Shown here: positions 1 through 8,951 of the stretch, piece by piece | Numbering within the stretch: the first letter of the stretch is position 1 | Layout of the letters: each line of letters starts with the position of its first letter | From: Gemmatimonadota bacterium | GTDB lineage: Bacteria; Gemmatimonadota; Gemmatimonadetes; Longimicrobiales; Gaopeijiaceae | Reading direction: 5' to 3' | Assembly: GCA_009838975.1 (NCBI GenBank) | Contig: VXQO01000038.1 | Location: 1 to 53,614, forward strand | Length of the DNA: 53,614 nt | Position numbers and translations under genes: made by a program | The notes under the pieces: generated by a model | Told to the model about the DNA's origin: nothing | Databases searched by the model: none | Seen by the model: only the letters and a program-made list of their open reading frames with translations

Positions 1-490
1 AGATGAACGCCTTGCCGCCGTCGAGCACGTAGTGCCCCGCCCCGTCCCCCTCCGGCACCGCCGCCGTCGCCATCGACGCCACGTCCGACCCCGCCTCCCA
101 CTCGGTCATCGCGAACGCGCCCACCGCCTCGCCGGCGAGCGCCCGCGCCACCCAACCGCCCGGATCCTCGCCCACGACCAGCCCCGGAGTCGCGCTCAGC
201 CCCTGCAGCGCAAAGACCGAGTCCGCCAGCGGCGACCACCACCCCAGCACCTCGCGCGCCACCAGACACCCCCGCACATCCGCCTCCGCGATCGGCCGGA
301 AGAGCCCCGCCGCCCCCATAAGCCCGACCAGCTCCCGCGCCCGCACCCGCGCACCGGCGTCGCTCTCCGGGTCCGGCCGGTCCGCGATCTCGTCCCGGCA
401 GAACGCCGCAACCCGCTCCCGGTACTCCCGATGGCGACCCTCCACGAACGCCGCAACCGGATCGAGCGACAGCCCGTCGGAGTCAATCAA
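1..490 (-). CDS. Acyl-CoA dehydrogenase family protein, N-terminal part (runs off the window)
   Basis: The leftward frame reads as the first 163 residues of an acyl-CoA dehydrogenase; the C-terminal half lies outside the window. Seen: a helical N-terminal domain followed by the family's flavin/substrate segment, read as AFAMTEWEAGSD, then YVLDGGKAFI. Members are FAD enzymes that put an alpha,beta double bond into acyl-CoA thioesters. I chose a TTG start at 490 because a GGAGG lies 7 bases upstream (498-502) and no ATG or GTG is available in this frame before the conserved region; the start overlaps the crotonase stop by 8 bases. It is the last visible gene of a leftward operon of CoA-thioester enzymes. 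Substrate not identifiable. Confidence 0.85.
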   Translation of the reverse strand, partial: MIDSDGLSLDPVAAFVEGRHREYRERVAAFCRDEIADRPDPESDAGARVRARELVGLMGAAGLFRPIAEADVRGCLVAREVLGWWSPLADSVFALQGLSATPGLVVGEDPGGWVARALAGEAVGAFAMTEWEAGSDVASMATAAVPEGDGAGHYVLDGGKAFI

Positions 491-1304
491 AACGCGGCCT
501 CCGCTTCTCGATGAACGCCTGGTAGGCCTCGCGGAAGTTCGGGTTCAGCATGCACACCGCCTGCGCCCGCGCCTCGGCCGCGAGCGCCTCGCCAAGCTCC
601 ATGTGCGCCTCCCGGCTCAGCGCCTCCTTGGTCACCTGCAGCGCGAACGACGGCCCCCGCGCCAGCTCTTCCGCCAGCTCCGTCGCCGCGCCGACCACCT
701 CGCCGTCCGGCACCACCCGGTTGTACAGCCCGATCCGGTACGCCTCGGCCGCGTCGATGAATGCCCCGGTCATCAGCAGCTCGCTCGCCCGCCCGAGACC
801 CACGATCCGCGGCAGCAGCCAGGCCGCACCCATATCCGCCCCGGAGAGCCCCACGCGCGTGAAGAGGTACGCGATCCGCGCCGACTCGGCCGCGATCCGC
901 ACGTCACACGCCGTCGCAATCACCGCCCCCGCACCCGCCACCGTCCCGTTCAGCGCCGCCACGACCGGCTGCCGACACCCCCGAATCGCCTCGATCACGT
1001 CGCACGTCATCCGCGTGAACTCGAGCATCCCCTCGAAATCGCGCTCGAACAGCGCCCCGATGATGTCCTCGACATCCCCGCCGCTGCAGAAGCCGCGCCC
1101 CGCACCCGTGATCACGATCGCACGCACCTCGGGCTCCGAATCCAGCGCCCGAAACGTGTTCCGCAGCTCGTCGTAGACCTCGAACGTGAGCGCGTTCAGC
1201 CTCTCGGGCCGGTTCAGCGTGATCCGCGCCACGTTGGTCTCCATGTCACAGTCCAGCAGAAACGAGTTCGGCGGGTCCAGGAAGGGGGATTTCAGTTCGG
1301 TCAT
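483..1304 (-). CDS. Enoyl-CoA hydratase/isomerase (crotonase) family protein
   Basis: A full-length crotonase of 273 residues. The oxyanion-hole segment GRGFCSGGDV and the second segment GTVAGAGAVIATACDVRIA are both present. The two glutamates that do hydration in classical enoyl-CoA hydratase are missing: the first position sits in AGAVIA, and the second region reads VGLSGADMGA, with Asp. This resembles isomerase-type or special-purpose crotonases, so simple hydration of crotonyl-CoA should not be assumed. The start overlaps the RidA-like stop by 4 bases and the stop overlaps the acyl-CoA dehydrogenase start, implying coupled translation in a pathway that handles an acyl-CoA intermediate. 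Confidence 0.9.
   Translation of the reverse strand: MTELKSPFLDPPNSFLLDCDMETNVARITLNRPERLNALTFEVYDELRNTFRALDSEPEVRAIVITGAGRGFCSGGDVEDIIGALFERDFEGMLEFTRMTCDVIEAIRGCRQPVVAALNGTVAGAGAVIATACDVRIAAESARIAYLFTRVGLSGADMGAAWLLPRIVGLGRASELLMTGAFIDAAEAYRIGLYNRVVPDGEVVGAATELAEELARGPSFALQVTKEALSREAHMELGEALAAEARAQAVCMLNPNFREAYQAFIEKRRPRFD
498..502 (-). promoter_or_regulatory. Shine-Dalgarno GGAGG fixing a TTG start
   Basis: GGAGG lies inside the 3' end of the crotonase gene, 7 bases before the TTG at 490-488 of the acyl-CoA dehydrogenase. It is the only good ribosome site near the first conserved residues and decides the start. Confidence 0.55.
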
Positions 1305-1740
1305 CTCTGCTCCTCACTGGCCGTGTCCCGTCCGGCGAGCACCCCATCCGGGCACGCCTGCGGGATCACCGCCGTGGCCTCGATCTCCACCACCGCACGC
1401 GAATCGACCAGATCGGTCACGGCCACGAGCGCCATGGCGGGGAAGTGCTTCCCGAACACCGCCCTGTACCCGGCCCCGATCTCGCGCAGCGATCCCCGAT
1501 AGGCCTCCATGTCCGTCACGTAGATGGTGAGCCGCCCAACATCGGCGACCGCGCCCCCTGCCGCCTTCACCACCCGCGCCACGTTGGCGAGCGCGGCCCG
1601 GAACTGCCCGGCGAGCGTCGGGCCGCCCTCCACGCCGATCTGCCCGGCGACGAAGAGCACCCGGCCCCCCTCCGGCGCGAGCATCCCGTTGTTCCACCCA
1701 CGGGGGCTTCCCAGTGCTTCCGGGTTGACGACGCGGAACG

Positions 1741-1744
<4 letters not shown>
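1301..1744 (-). CDS. RidA/YjgF-family protein (imine/enamine-acting type)
   Basis: 147 residues with the chorismate-mutase-like RidA fold signature, ending in VVEIEATAV as in RidA. Archetypal RidA hydrolyses reactive enamines and imines to ketones and ammonia using an Arg in the motif FPARSCVEV. Here the same stretch reads FPAMALVAV, so the Arg is replaced by Met; this puts the protein with the less characterised Rid subfamilies. The ATG at 1744 overlaps the SDR stop by 4 bases. Its place among CoA-thioester enzymes suggests it deaminates or tautomerises an amino- or keto-substituted pathway intermediate (inference). Confidence 0.87.
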
Positions 1745-2504
<760 letters not shown>

Positions 2505-2508
<4 letters not shown>

Positions 2509-3329
2509 GGCGCGGCCTCCGGTTGCCCCAGCCGCTCCGCCACCGCGTCGACCACGATGCGCGCCAGGATCTCCACGGTCCGTTCTCCTTCTTCCGGGGT
2601 CGCGGCGGCGGGGTCGCCGCAGTACGCCTCGCTCACCCCCGCTTCCTCGAAGGTGGCCGCGCCCGCGCGGATCGCGACCGACAGCGACGCCGGGTTGTCG
2701 GCCAGGCCGAGCCGCACTTCGTCCCGCACCAACTCGGGGGCGGCCGCCATGACCACCGAGGTCTCGTAGCAGCCCGCGTGACACGCGCCGCTCCTGAATT
2801 CGGGGGTGAGGCGCGACGCCCAGCGTCGCCGGGTGAGGTCGGGGTGGATGACGGGAATGGCGGCGGCGCGTGCATCGGCCGCGCCGGAGGGGCGCGCCAC
2901 TTCGGCGATCGCGCCGAGGTGCGCGGGGTCGAGGTGCGCGTTGACCACGACGAGCGCGGCCACGCCCTGCCGCTCCAGGGAGGCGGCCACGTCGGCCAGC
3001 AGCGCGGAGAAGGTCGCGGGGCGCACCGAGATGGTGCCGGGGAAGCCCACCGCGAAGGGGGCGGCGGTGTAGGCCAGGGACGGAAGGATGACGGGGTGGT
3101 GGCCCCGGGCGCGGAGACCCGGGAGGGCGGCCTTCGCGGCCGCGGCCGCGATGATCACGTCGGTGGTCAGCGGGAGGTGGGGGCCGTGCGCCTCGACCGC
3201 GCCGACCGGGAGCAATGCGACGACATGGGAGCCGTGTGGGGTGGGCGTGCTCCCGCCCGCGCCCCTGCACCCGAGACCCAGTGCTTCAAGCTCCGTCCAC
3301 GTCGCATGACCCCAGAGGCCGCTATCCAT
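2505..3329 (-). CDS. Creatininase family amidohydrolase-like protein
   Basis: 274 residues of the creatininase/MftE family, metal-dependent hydrolases that open cyclic amides or remove formyl groups. Seen: PVGAVEAHGPHLPL followed by TTD (the first metal-ligand cluster, Glu/His/Asp) and HAGCYETS (the family's HAG-ETS segment). The usual NGHGGN loop is altered to NAHLDP, so the metal site keeps its His but the loop is divergent. The ATG at 3329 has AAGGAGG 8 bases upstream. It is the first gene of the leftward operon and diverges from the CoA ligase. I infer an amide, lactam or formamide hydrolysis step. Confidence 0.85.
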
Positions 3330-3366
3330 TGACCATCCCTCCTTGGTCCCTAAACATAATCCTCCG
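3329..3366. promoter_or_regulatory. Compact divergent promoter with overlapping -10 elements
   Basis: Only 37 bases separate the creatininase start (3329, leftward) from the ligase ATG (3367, rightward). Rightward: CATAAT at 3355-3360, 6 bases before the ATG, with TTGACC at 3329-3334 (spacer 20, longer than usual). Leftward: the complement of the same bases gives TATGTT, followed by a short leader with AAGGAGG. The rightward message would be leaderless or nearly so. Confidence 0.4.
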
Positions 3367-4917
3367 ATGCGCTTCGATCCGCCCAACCCGTTCAATATCG
3401 CCGACTGCTTCCTGGACGACCGCGTCCGGGAGGGAAAGGGCCATCGCGTCGCGCTGCGGACGGGCGACGGAGACGTCACCTACGCGGCGCTGCAGGGGCG
3501 CGCCAACCGCTTCGCCAACGCGCTGACCGCCATGGGCGTGCGGCCCGAGGAACGGGTGCTGATCGCGCTGCCCGACGTCCCCGACTTCGCCGCGGCGCTT
3601 TTCGGCACGCTCAAGATGGGCGCCGTCGGCGTGATGGTGAACTGCTTCCTGGACGAGCGCAGAGTCCGCGACATCTGCGACTACGCGCGGGCCGCGGCGG
3701 TGGTGCTGCACGCGGATCAAGGCGACGTGTTTGCGCGGGCGGCGGCGTCCGCACGACGGAGTCCTCGCCTGCTCGTGCTCGGAACCGGCGAAGGCGACCA
3801 TCAAATTGACAACGCCAGTTTACATCTTGACAACTTCTCTTCACATCCGGACGATCCGGCGATCTGGCTTTTCTCCGGCGGAACCACGGGCCTGCCGAAG
3901 GGAGTCGTCCAGCCCCACGCCTCGTTCGCCAACTCGACCGAGTGCTACGCCCGGCACGTTCTCGGATACTCCGCCGACGACATCACGATCTCGGTACCCA
4001 AGCTCTACTTTGGTTATGCTACCGGGTCCAATCTCTTTTTCCCGCTCGCGGCGGGCGGATCCGCGGTGCTCTTCCCGGAGCGCTGCACCGCCGACGAGCT
4101 TTTCGCCCAGATCGCCCGCCACCGTCCCACGATCCTCATCAACGTGCCAACCATGGTGAACCGGATGGTCTCGCACCCCGAAGCGGCCCGCCAGGACCTG
4201 AGCTGCCTGCGCGTGGCCACCTCGGCCGGCGAAGCCCTGCCACCGTCGCTTCACCGCCGCTGGAACGACACCTTCGGCGTTGAATTGCTCGACGGCCTGG
4301 GCACGGCCGAGATGTGGCACGTCTTCATCTCCAACCGGCCCGGCGCGATCCGCCCCGGCACCCTGGGCACCGCGGTCCCCGGCTTCGAGGTACGGCTCTG
4401 CGACGACGACGGCCGCGAGGTGCCGCACGGCGAGGTGGGGCGCATGCGGGTCCGGGGCGGCTCGCGCGCACACGGCTACTGGCAACACCCGCGCGAGACC
4501 CGGCGCGCCTTCGCCCACGACTGGTACGTCTCCGGCGACATGATGACCCGCGACGCGGACGGCTGGTTCACCTACCAGGGACGCGCCGACGACCTCCTCA
4601 AGGTGTCGGGAAAGTGGTTCTCGCCGCGCGAGGCCGAGGAGTGCCTGCTCGCCCATCCCGGTGTGCGGGAGGCAGCGGTGGTGGGCGTCGAGGACGAGAA
4701 CGGGCTGGTGGTCCCGGTCGGGTTCGTGGTGCCGGCGGCCGAGTCCGACGGTGGCGGCGCGGCGGCCGGAATCACCGAAGCGGAATTGCGCGCCCACGCC
4801 CGCGCGCGGCTGGATTCGTACAAGGTCCCGCGCGCGATCCATGTTCTGGCCGACTTGCCGCGGACGCACCTGGGCAAGGTGGACCGCGGCGCGCTCAAGC
4901 GGAGGGGCGCCCCATGA
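3367..4917 (+). CDS. Benzoate-CoA ligase family (AMP-forming) acid-CoA ligase
   Basis: 516 residues, ANL superfamily, which activates a carboxylic acid with ATP and CoA through an acyl-adenylate. Seen: the phosphate loop LFSGGTTGLPKG (A3 motif), the adenylate motif region DGLGTAEMWH, the hinge YQGRADDLLKVSGKW, and the C-terminal catalytic Lys in LGKVDRGALK. The loop and the short N-terminus resemble benzoate- and 2-aminobenzoate-CoA ligases. A TTG at 3343 in frame is possible, but ATG 3367 fits the family N-terminus and follows a -10-like CATAAT directly. The stop overlaps the flavin reductase start. It is the entry step of the pathway whose other enzymes run leftward. Confidence 0.9.
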   Translation: MRFDPPNPFNIADCFLDDRVREGKGHRVALRTGDGDVTYAALQGRANRFANALTAMGVRPEERVLIALPDVPDFAAALFGTLKMGAVGVMVNCFLDERRVRDICDYARAAAVVLHADQGDVFARAAASARRSPRLLVLGTGEGDHQIDNASLHLDNFSSHPDDPAIWLFSGGTTGLPKGVVQPHASFANSTECYARHVLGYSADDITISVPKLYFGYATGSNLFFPLAAGGSAVLFPERCTADELFAQIARHRPTILINVPTMVNRMVSHPEAARQDLSCLRVATSAGEALPPSLHRRWNDTFGVELLDGLGTAEMWHVFISNRPGAIRPGTLGTAVPGFEVRLCDDDGREVPHGEVGRMRVRGGSRAHGYWQHPRETRRAFAHDWYVSGDMMTRDADGWFTYQGRADDLLKVSGKWFSPREAEECLLAHPGVREAAVVGVEDENGLVVPVGFVVPAAESDGGGAAAGITEAELRAHARARLDSYKVPRAIHVLADLPRTHLGKVDRGALKRRGAP

Positions 4918-5486
4918 ACGACCTGCTCCGCATCCCCGTCCTCGTCGGATCCGTGCGCCGGGGCCGGCAGTCGATCAGGGTGGCCCGCTTCGCCAGCGAC
5001 CGGCTGGGCCGGGCCGGAGCCGACGCGCCGCTCCTCGACCTGGCCGAGTTCGACCTGCCCATCATGGAAGAGCGTCTCCACCGGCGCGACGACCCGCCGC
5101 CCGGACTGGTCGCGTTCTCCGAAGCGATCCGCGGGGCCGACGCCGTGGTCGTCGTCAGTCCCGAATACAACGGCTCGATCCCGGGCGTGCTCAAGAACGC
5201 GCTGGACTACATCTACGGCGAGTGGGACCGGAAGCCGGTGGGGGTCGTCACCCTGTCGGCCGGTGCATTCGGCGGCATTCAGGTGCACTATCTCCTCCAG
5301 CTCCTCTTCCTGCGCCTCAAGGCCCTTCCGGTGGCCCACATGGCGGTGACCCACGTGGCCCGCAGCTTCGACGCCGGCGGAGAGCCGCGGGAGGAGAGGT
5401 ACGAGAAGGCGTTCGCGCGCTTCGTCGATACCCTCTCATGGTACGCGAGGGCGATCGGGGCGGCGCTTGATGCGGAGCAGGCTTGA
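4914..5486 (+). CDS. NADPH-dependent FMN reductase family protein
   Basis: 190 residues with the flavodoxin-like fold of the SsuE/ChrR family. Seen: GSVRRGRQSIRVA (phosphate-binding loop) and SPEYNGSIPGVLKNALDY, the family's FMN-binding signature. Such enzymes reduce FMN or quinones with NAD(P)H. The ATG overlaps the ligase stop (ATGA) and has GGAGGGG upstream, so the two are coupled. In this setting it could feed reduced flavin to a two-component or CoA-thioester monooxygenase not seen in the window (inference). Confidence 0.9.
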   Translation: MNDLLRIPVLVGSVRRGRQSIRVARFASDRLGRAGADAPLLDLAEFDLPIMEERLHRRDDPPPGLVAFSEAIRGADAVVVVSPEYNGSIPGVLKNALDYIYGEWDRKPVGVVTLSAGAFGGIQVHYLLQLLFLRLKALPVAHMAVTHVARSFDAGGEPREERYEKAFARFVDTLSWYARAIGAALDAEQA

Positions 5487-5489
5487 GCC

Positions 5490-7025
5490 ATGGGATCCTT
5501 CTACCTCACCACGCCGATCTACTACGCCTCGGGCGAACCCCACCTGGGGCATGCCTACACCACGATCCTGGCCGATGTCCTCGCGCGCTACCATCGCCGA
5601 GCGGGGGACGATGTGCTCTTCCTCACGGGAACCGACGAGCACGGACAGAAGATCCAGGAGGCGGCGGCCGAACACGGGTTGACGCCGCTCGAACTCTGCG
5701 ACCGCATGGTCGACCGCTTCAAGGCGGCATGGGTGGAGCTGGGCATCTCCAACGACCGCTTCATCCGCACGACCGAGCCGGAGCACATCGCGGTGGTGGG
5801 CGCGCTCCTGGAGCGCCTTTACGACAACGGGTTCATCTACGAGGCCGAATACACGGGGTGGTACTCGGTGGGTCAGGAGCGCTACTTCACCGAGAAGGAG
5901 ATCGGGCCCGACCGGGTGGATCCGATCGCCGGCGGCCCGGTGACGAGGATTCGCGAAAAGAACTGGTTCTTCCGCATGAGCCTCTTCCGCGACCGTCTGG
6001 TCGAGCACATCGAGAAGAACCCGGAGTGGATCGTGCCCGCCACGCGCCGCAACGAGGTGCTCGGCTTTCTGAGCCAGGGACTCGGCGATCTGTCGATCTC
6101 GCGCCCCCGCTCGCGGATCCACTGGGGGATTCCGATCCCCTGGGACCCCGACCAGGTCACTTACGTCTGGGTGGACGCGCTCACCAACTACGTGACGGCC
6201 GCGGGCGCAGTCGACCCGGAGGCGCCCCGCGACCGGCGCGGCTTCGGGGATCCGCTGCCTTCGCGCTGGCCCGCCGACGTCCACCTCATGGGCAAGGATA
6301 TCATCACCACCCACGCGGTGTACTGGCCCACCCTTCTGATGGGCGCCGACCTCGCGCTGCCCCGTAAGATCCTCGCGCACGGCTGGTGGGTCGTCGGCGA
6401 CACCAAGATGTCCAAGTCGCTCGGCAACGTGGTGGACCCGCTCGACCTGCGCGAGCGCTACGGCCCGGAAGCCGTGCGCTGGTACCTGATGCGCGAGATG
6501 GCCACCGGCCAGGACGCATCGTACACCCCGGAGCGGTTCCTGACCCGGTACGACGAGTTGCGCAACATCTTCGGCAACCTGGCCCACCGCACCCTCTCGA
6601 TGATCAGGCGCTACCGGGACGGGACCGTGCCGGCGGCACCGGCCGACGGGCTCGCCGATGAAACGGCGGCGGCGGTCGGGGCCTATCGGCGCGGTCTGGA
6701 CGGCTACCGGCTCCACGAAGGGTTCGCGGCGGCGATGGACCTGGCGAGGACCGCGAACGGATTCGTCGAGACGCAGGAGCCCTGGGCGCTGGCCCGCAGG
6801 CCGGACGCCGCCGCCGAGCTGGATCACACGCTCGCCACCCTGGCCCACACGCTGGCGGTCCTTGCATGCCTCTTCGAGCCCGTGACACCGGAGAAGGCGG
6901 CCGAGCTGGCAACCCGGCTGGGGATTGGCGGCATCCCACTTTTCGACGAATTGGACCGCCTGAACCTCGCTGGAAACGTGGTCAGCGTCGGCGCCCCTCT
7001 CTTTCCGCGGGTGGATCCGGACTGA
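5490..7025 (+). CDS. metG: Methionine--tRNA ligase
   Basis: 511 residues, cytoplasmic class I synthetase that charges tRNA-Met with methionine. Seen: the HIGH-type motif PHLGH (residues 17-21) in the catalytic fold, GTDEHG, the connective segment with GWYSVGQERYFTEKEI, and KMSKS at 306-310, followed by the helical anticodon domain. The connective domain has no CxxC pairs, so this is the short, zinc-free type, and there is no C-terminal tRNA-binding (Arc1p-like) extension. It starts 3 bases after the flavin reductase stop, so a housekeeping gene sits at the end of a catabolic transcription unit. Confidence 0.98.
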   Translation: MGSFYLTTPIYYASGEPHLGHAYTTILADVLARYHRRAGDDVLFLTGTDEHGQKIQEAAAEHGLTPLELCDRMVDRFKAAWVELGISNDRFIRTTEPEHIAVVGALLERLYDNGFIYEAEYTGWYSVGQERYFTEKEIGPDRVDPIAGGPVTRIREKNWFFRMSLFRDRLVEHIEKNPEWIVPATRRNEVLGFLSQGLGDLSISRPRSRIHWGIPIPWDPDQVTYVWVDALTNYVTAAGAVDPEAPRDRRGFGDPLPSRWPADVHLMGKDIITTHAVYWPTLLMGADLALPRKILAHGWWVVGDTKMSKSLGNVVDPLDLRERYGPEAVRWYLMREMATGQDASYTPERFLTRYDELRNIFGNLAHRTLSMIRRYRDGTVPAAPADGLADETAAAVGAYRRGLDGYRLHEGFAAAMDLARTANGFVETQEPWALARRPDAAAELDHTLATLAHTLAVLACLFEPVTPEKAAELATRLGIGGIPLFDELDRLNLAGNVVSVGAPLFPRVDPD

Positions 7026-7045
7026 CCCTGGGCGGGGACGGTCGG

Positions 7046-7074
7046 TTGACCGGAGGGGAACTGCACGGTATTCT
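7046..7074 (+). promoter_or_regulatory. Sigma70-like promoter giving a nearly leaderless M23 mRNA
   Basis: TTGACC (7046-7051), 17-base spacer, TATTCT (7069-7074), then only 9 bases to the ATG at 7084. Transcription would begin within about three bases of the start codon, and no Shine-Dalgarno sequence can fit. Confidence 0.45.
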
Positions 7075-7083
7075 TGTGGCCGC

Positions 7084-8013
7084 ATGAAAAACGACAGATG
7101 GACGGTGCTCTTCTTTCGGGAAGACACCACGGATTCCCGGCAGTTCTCCTTGCCAGCCCCGCTGGTGCGCCGCTGTTTGACGGCAGGGTGCGTCCTCGGT
7201 GTGTTTCTGTTGGGTGCCACCGCGTTCTTCCTCTTTGACACGGGTGCCCGCGTGCGCGCGGCGCACCTGGCCCGTGAAAACCGGCTGCTCGAAGCGGAGA
7301 TCGAGCGCGTTCGGGTCTCGGTGGACGAACTCGACCGCGAGATGGCCACCCTGGCCGAGAAGGACCGCAGGGTGCGCCTGGTTGCAGGGCTGCTCGAAAT
7401 CGACGAGGAGGTCTTCGAAGTCGGTGTCGGCGGGCCCGGGCTCGACTCTCCGGACGAGAGTGAGTTGTGGGCGCTGGATCGAGAGACTTCCGAAGCCGCC
7501 TACGCGGTCCGCTACGACCTGGCGGTTCTCCTGCGCAGGGCAGACCTCCTTTCGCGGAGTTTCTCGGAAACCGAGGCGTCGCTCGAGGGGCAGGCAGAGC
7601 GTCTCAAGCACACTCCGTCGATCCTTCCCATCCATGGACCGGTGTCCAGCGCGTTCAGCGTAAGCAGACGCCACCCCGTGCACAGGATCTACATGCCGCA
7701 CGACGGAATCGACCAGAGGGCGGCCAGGGGCACCCGGTTCGTGGCGACGGCGGACGGCGTGGTGAAGTTCTCCGGTTGGAAGCCCGGCTACGGCAACACC
7801 GTCGAAATCGATCACGGCTTCGGCGTGACGACCCTGTACGCCCACGCCTCCAAGCTCCTCGTCAGCGCCGGAACGCGGGTAAGCCGGGACGACGTGATCG
7901 GACAGATCGGCTGCACCGGCACGTGCACCGGGCCTCACGTACACTACGAAGTGCACGTGAACGGGCGGCCCGTGGATCCCATGACGCATGTGCTGCTCCG
8001 TACGGCGCCCTAG
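7084..8013 (+). CDS. M23 family (LytM) metallopeptidase, membrane-anchored
   Basis: 309 residues. A short cytoplasmic segment with Arg residues precedes one membrane segment (about residues 30-52). A coiled-coil stretch follows (about 60-100), then a C-terminal LytM domain. Zinc ligands are intact: His206 and Asp210 (HDGID) and the HVH motif His285/His287. The protein should cleave peptide cross-links in peptidoglycan, or activate amidases, in the periplasm. Architecture is like the M23 proteins often encoded beside bactofilins, but no bactofilin is seen here. Its own promoter (7046-7074) separates it from metG. Confidence 0.92.
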   Translation: MKNDRWTVLFFREDTTDSRQFSLPAPLVRRCLTAGCVLGVFLLGATAFFLFDTGARVRAAHLARENRLLEAEIERVRVSVDELDREMATLAEKDRRVRLVAGLLEIDEEVFEVGVGGPGLDSPDESELWALDRETSEAAYAVRYDLAVLLRRADLLSRSFSETEASLEGQAERLKHTPSILPIHGPVSSAFSVSRRHPVHRIYMPHDGIDQRAARGTRFVATADGVVKFSGWKPGYGNTVEIDHGFGVTTLYAHASKLLVSAGTRVSRDDVIGQIGCTGTCTGPHVHYEVHVNGRPVDPMTHVLLRTAP

Positions 8014-8047
8014 GCTCGACCTCTATTCCGCCTCGCCCGGAGCCTTG

Positions 8048-8140
8048 ATGCCTTCCATTTCCGCCTTTACCTTGGGCGGCGAGATCCTCCTTTTCGACAA
8101 GTTTCCCACCTCTTGGGTCAGTTTTCAGGGAGTCAAGTGA
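8048..8140 (+). CDS. Possible 30-codon ORF coupled to the next gene
   Basis: ATG at 8048 opens 30 codons and its TGA shares one base with the next ATG (TGATG at 8138-8142). The peptide is hydrophobic-aromatic with no known motif and no strong Shine-Dalgarno sequence. The tidy stop-start junction is the only argument for it; it could be chance in the 126-base gap. Confidence 0.15.
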   Translation: MPSISAFTLGGEILLFDKFPTSWVSFQGVK

Positions 8141-8910
8141 TGACGCGACGCAACAACGGTATCGGTCTGGCGATACTCGCCACCCTGGCCTTCACGGCGT
8201 GCGGCCCCGCGGATGTGACTGTCTTTGTCGCGCTCGGGGACGAAGCGAACCCCGAGCCCCTCGACGCCGTCGAGGTGCGCCTGCTTCCGTACGACCGCGA
8301 CCAGATCTTCGACTCGCTGGCCTCCGAGGGGGCCACCCCCGAACCGCAGATCCCGCCCGACCTGATGGCGGCGCGCGACGAGATCGCGCTGGCACAGCAG
8401 GCGTGGCGTGATTCCGAAACTCGGTGGGGGGTTCTGCGAGACACCCTCCAGAAGCTCAACGATGCCATGGAAGGGCTGAACGAGGCCGAGAGCCTGTATC
8501 GCCAGCTATACATGGATTGGGAGGACTTCGAGGGCCAATACAATGCGGCCGACCGCGAGATGGGCCGACTGTTCGACGAGTTCGACGCCCTGCAACAGGC
8601 CGCGATCGGGCGCATGGACAGCATGCGGGCCGTCCAGGGCGACTGGGCCGACCAGGCGTTCGAAGACTACGACCTGGTGGTCTTCATGAAGACGGAGGCG
8701 TCGGGTCTGGAGGCACTCGCCGACACGACCGAGGCCAACGGCATCGCGGACTTCCAGGATGGCGTCGCGCCCGGCACGTACTGGGTGCATGCCCGCCACC
8801 GACTACCCTACGACGAGCTCTACTGGAACGTCCAGGTCGCGATCACGCGGGAAGAGCCGTTCGTGTTGCGCCTCAGCGCCGAGAACGCGGACCGCAGGCC
8901 GATCTTCTGA
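8140..8910 (+). CDS. Putative lipoprotein with coiled-coil middle region
   Basis: 256 residues. The N-terminus MTRRNNG plus a hydrophobic stretch ends in FTAC-G with Cys21 as the likely lipidated residue. Residues about 80-165 are rich in Glu, Asp, Gln and Ala and look coiled-coil. The C-terminal part reads like a small beta domain (APGTYWVHARHRLPYDE), similar to carboxypeptidase-regulatory-like folds in other envelope lipoproteins. ATG 8140 was chosen over an upstream TTG because GGGAG precedes it and the signal peptide then starts normally. No specific function can be assigned; it follows an envelope peptidase. Confidence 0.75.
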   Translation: MTRRNNGIGLAILATLAFTACGPADVTVFVALGDEANPEPLDAVEVRLLPYDRDQIFDSLASEGATPEPQIPPDLMAARDEIALAQQAWRDSETRWGVLRDTLQKLNDAMEGLNEAESLYRQLYMDWEDFEGQYNAADREMGRLFDEFDALQQAAIGRMDSMRAVQGDWADQAFEDYDLVVFMKTEASGLEALADTTEANGIADFQDGVAPGTYWVHARHRLPYDELYWNVQVAITREEPFVLRLSAENADRRPIF

Positions 8911-8951
8911 CCGGGGCCTGATCGCCGCGCCAATCTCGGCGGGCTGCCAGG

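Noticed and set aside
32..514. Open frame on the + strand rich in Arg, Pro and His
   Set aside because: It is the complement of the acyl-CoA dehydrogenase frame; composition is typical of a GC-rich shadow and no motif is present.
3797..3840. Two TTGACA hexamers in an AT-rich patch inside the ligase gene
   Set aside because: They encode QIDN/HLDN in a variable loop just before the phosphate-binding motif, no -10 box follows at proper spacing, and the protein is intact.
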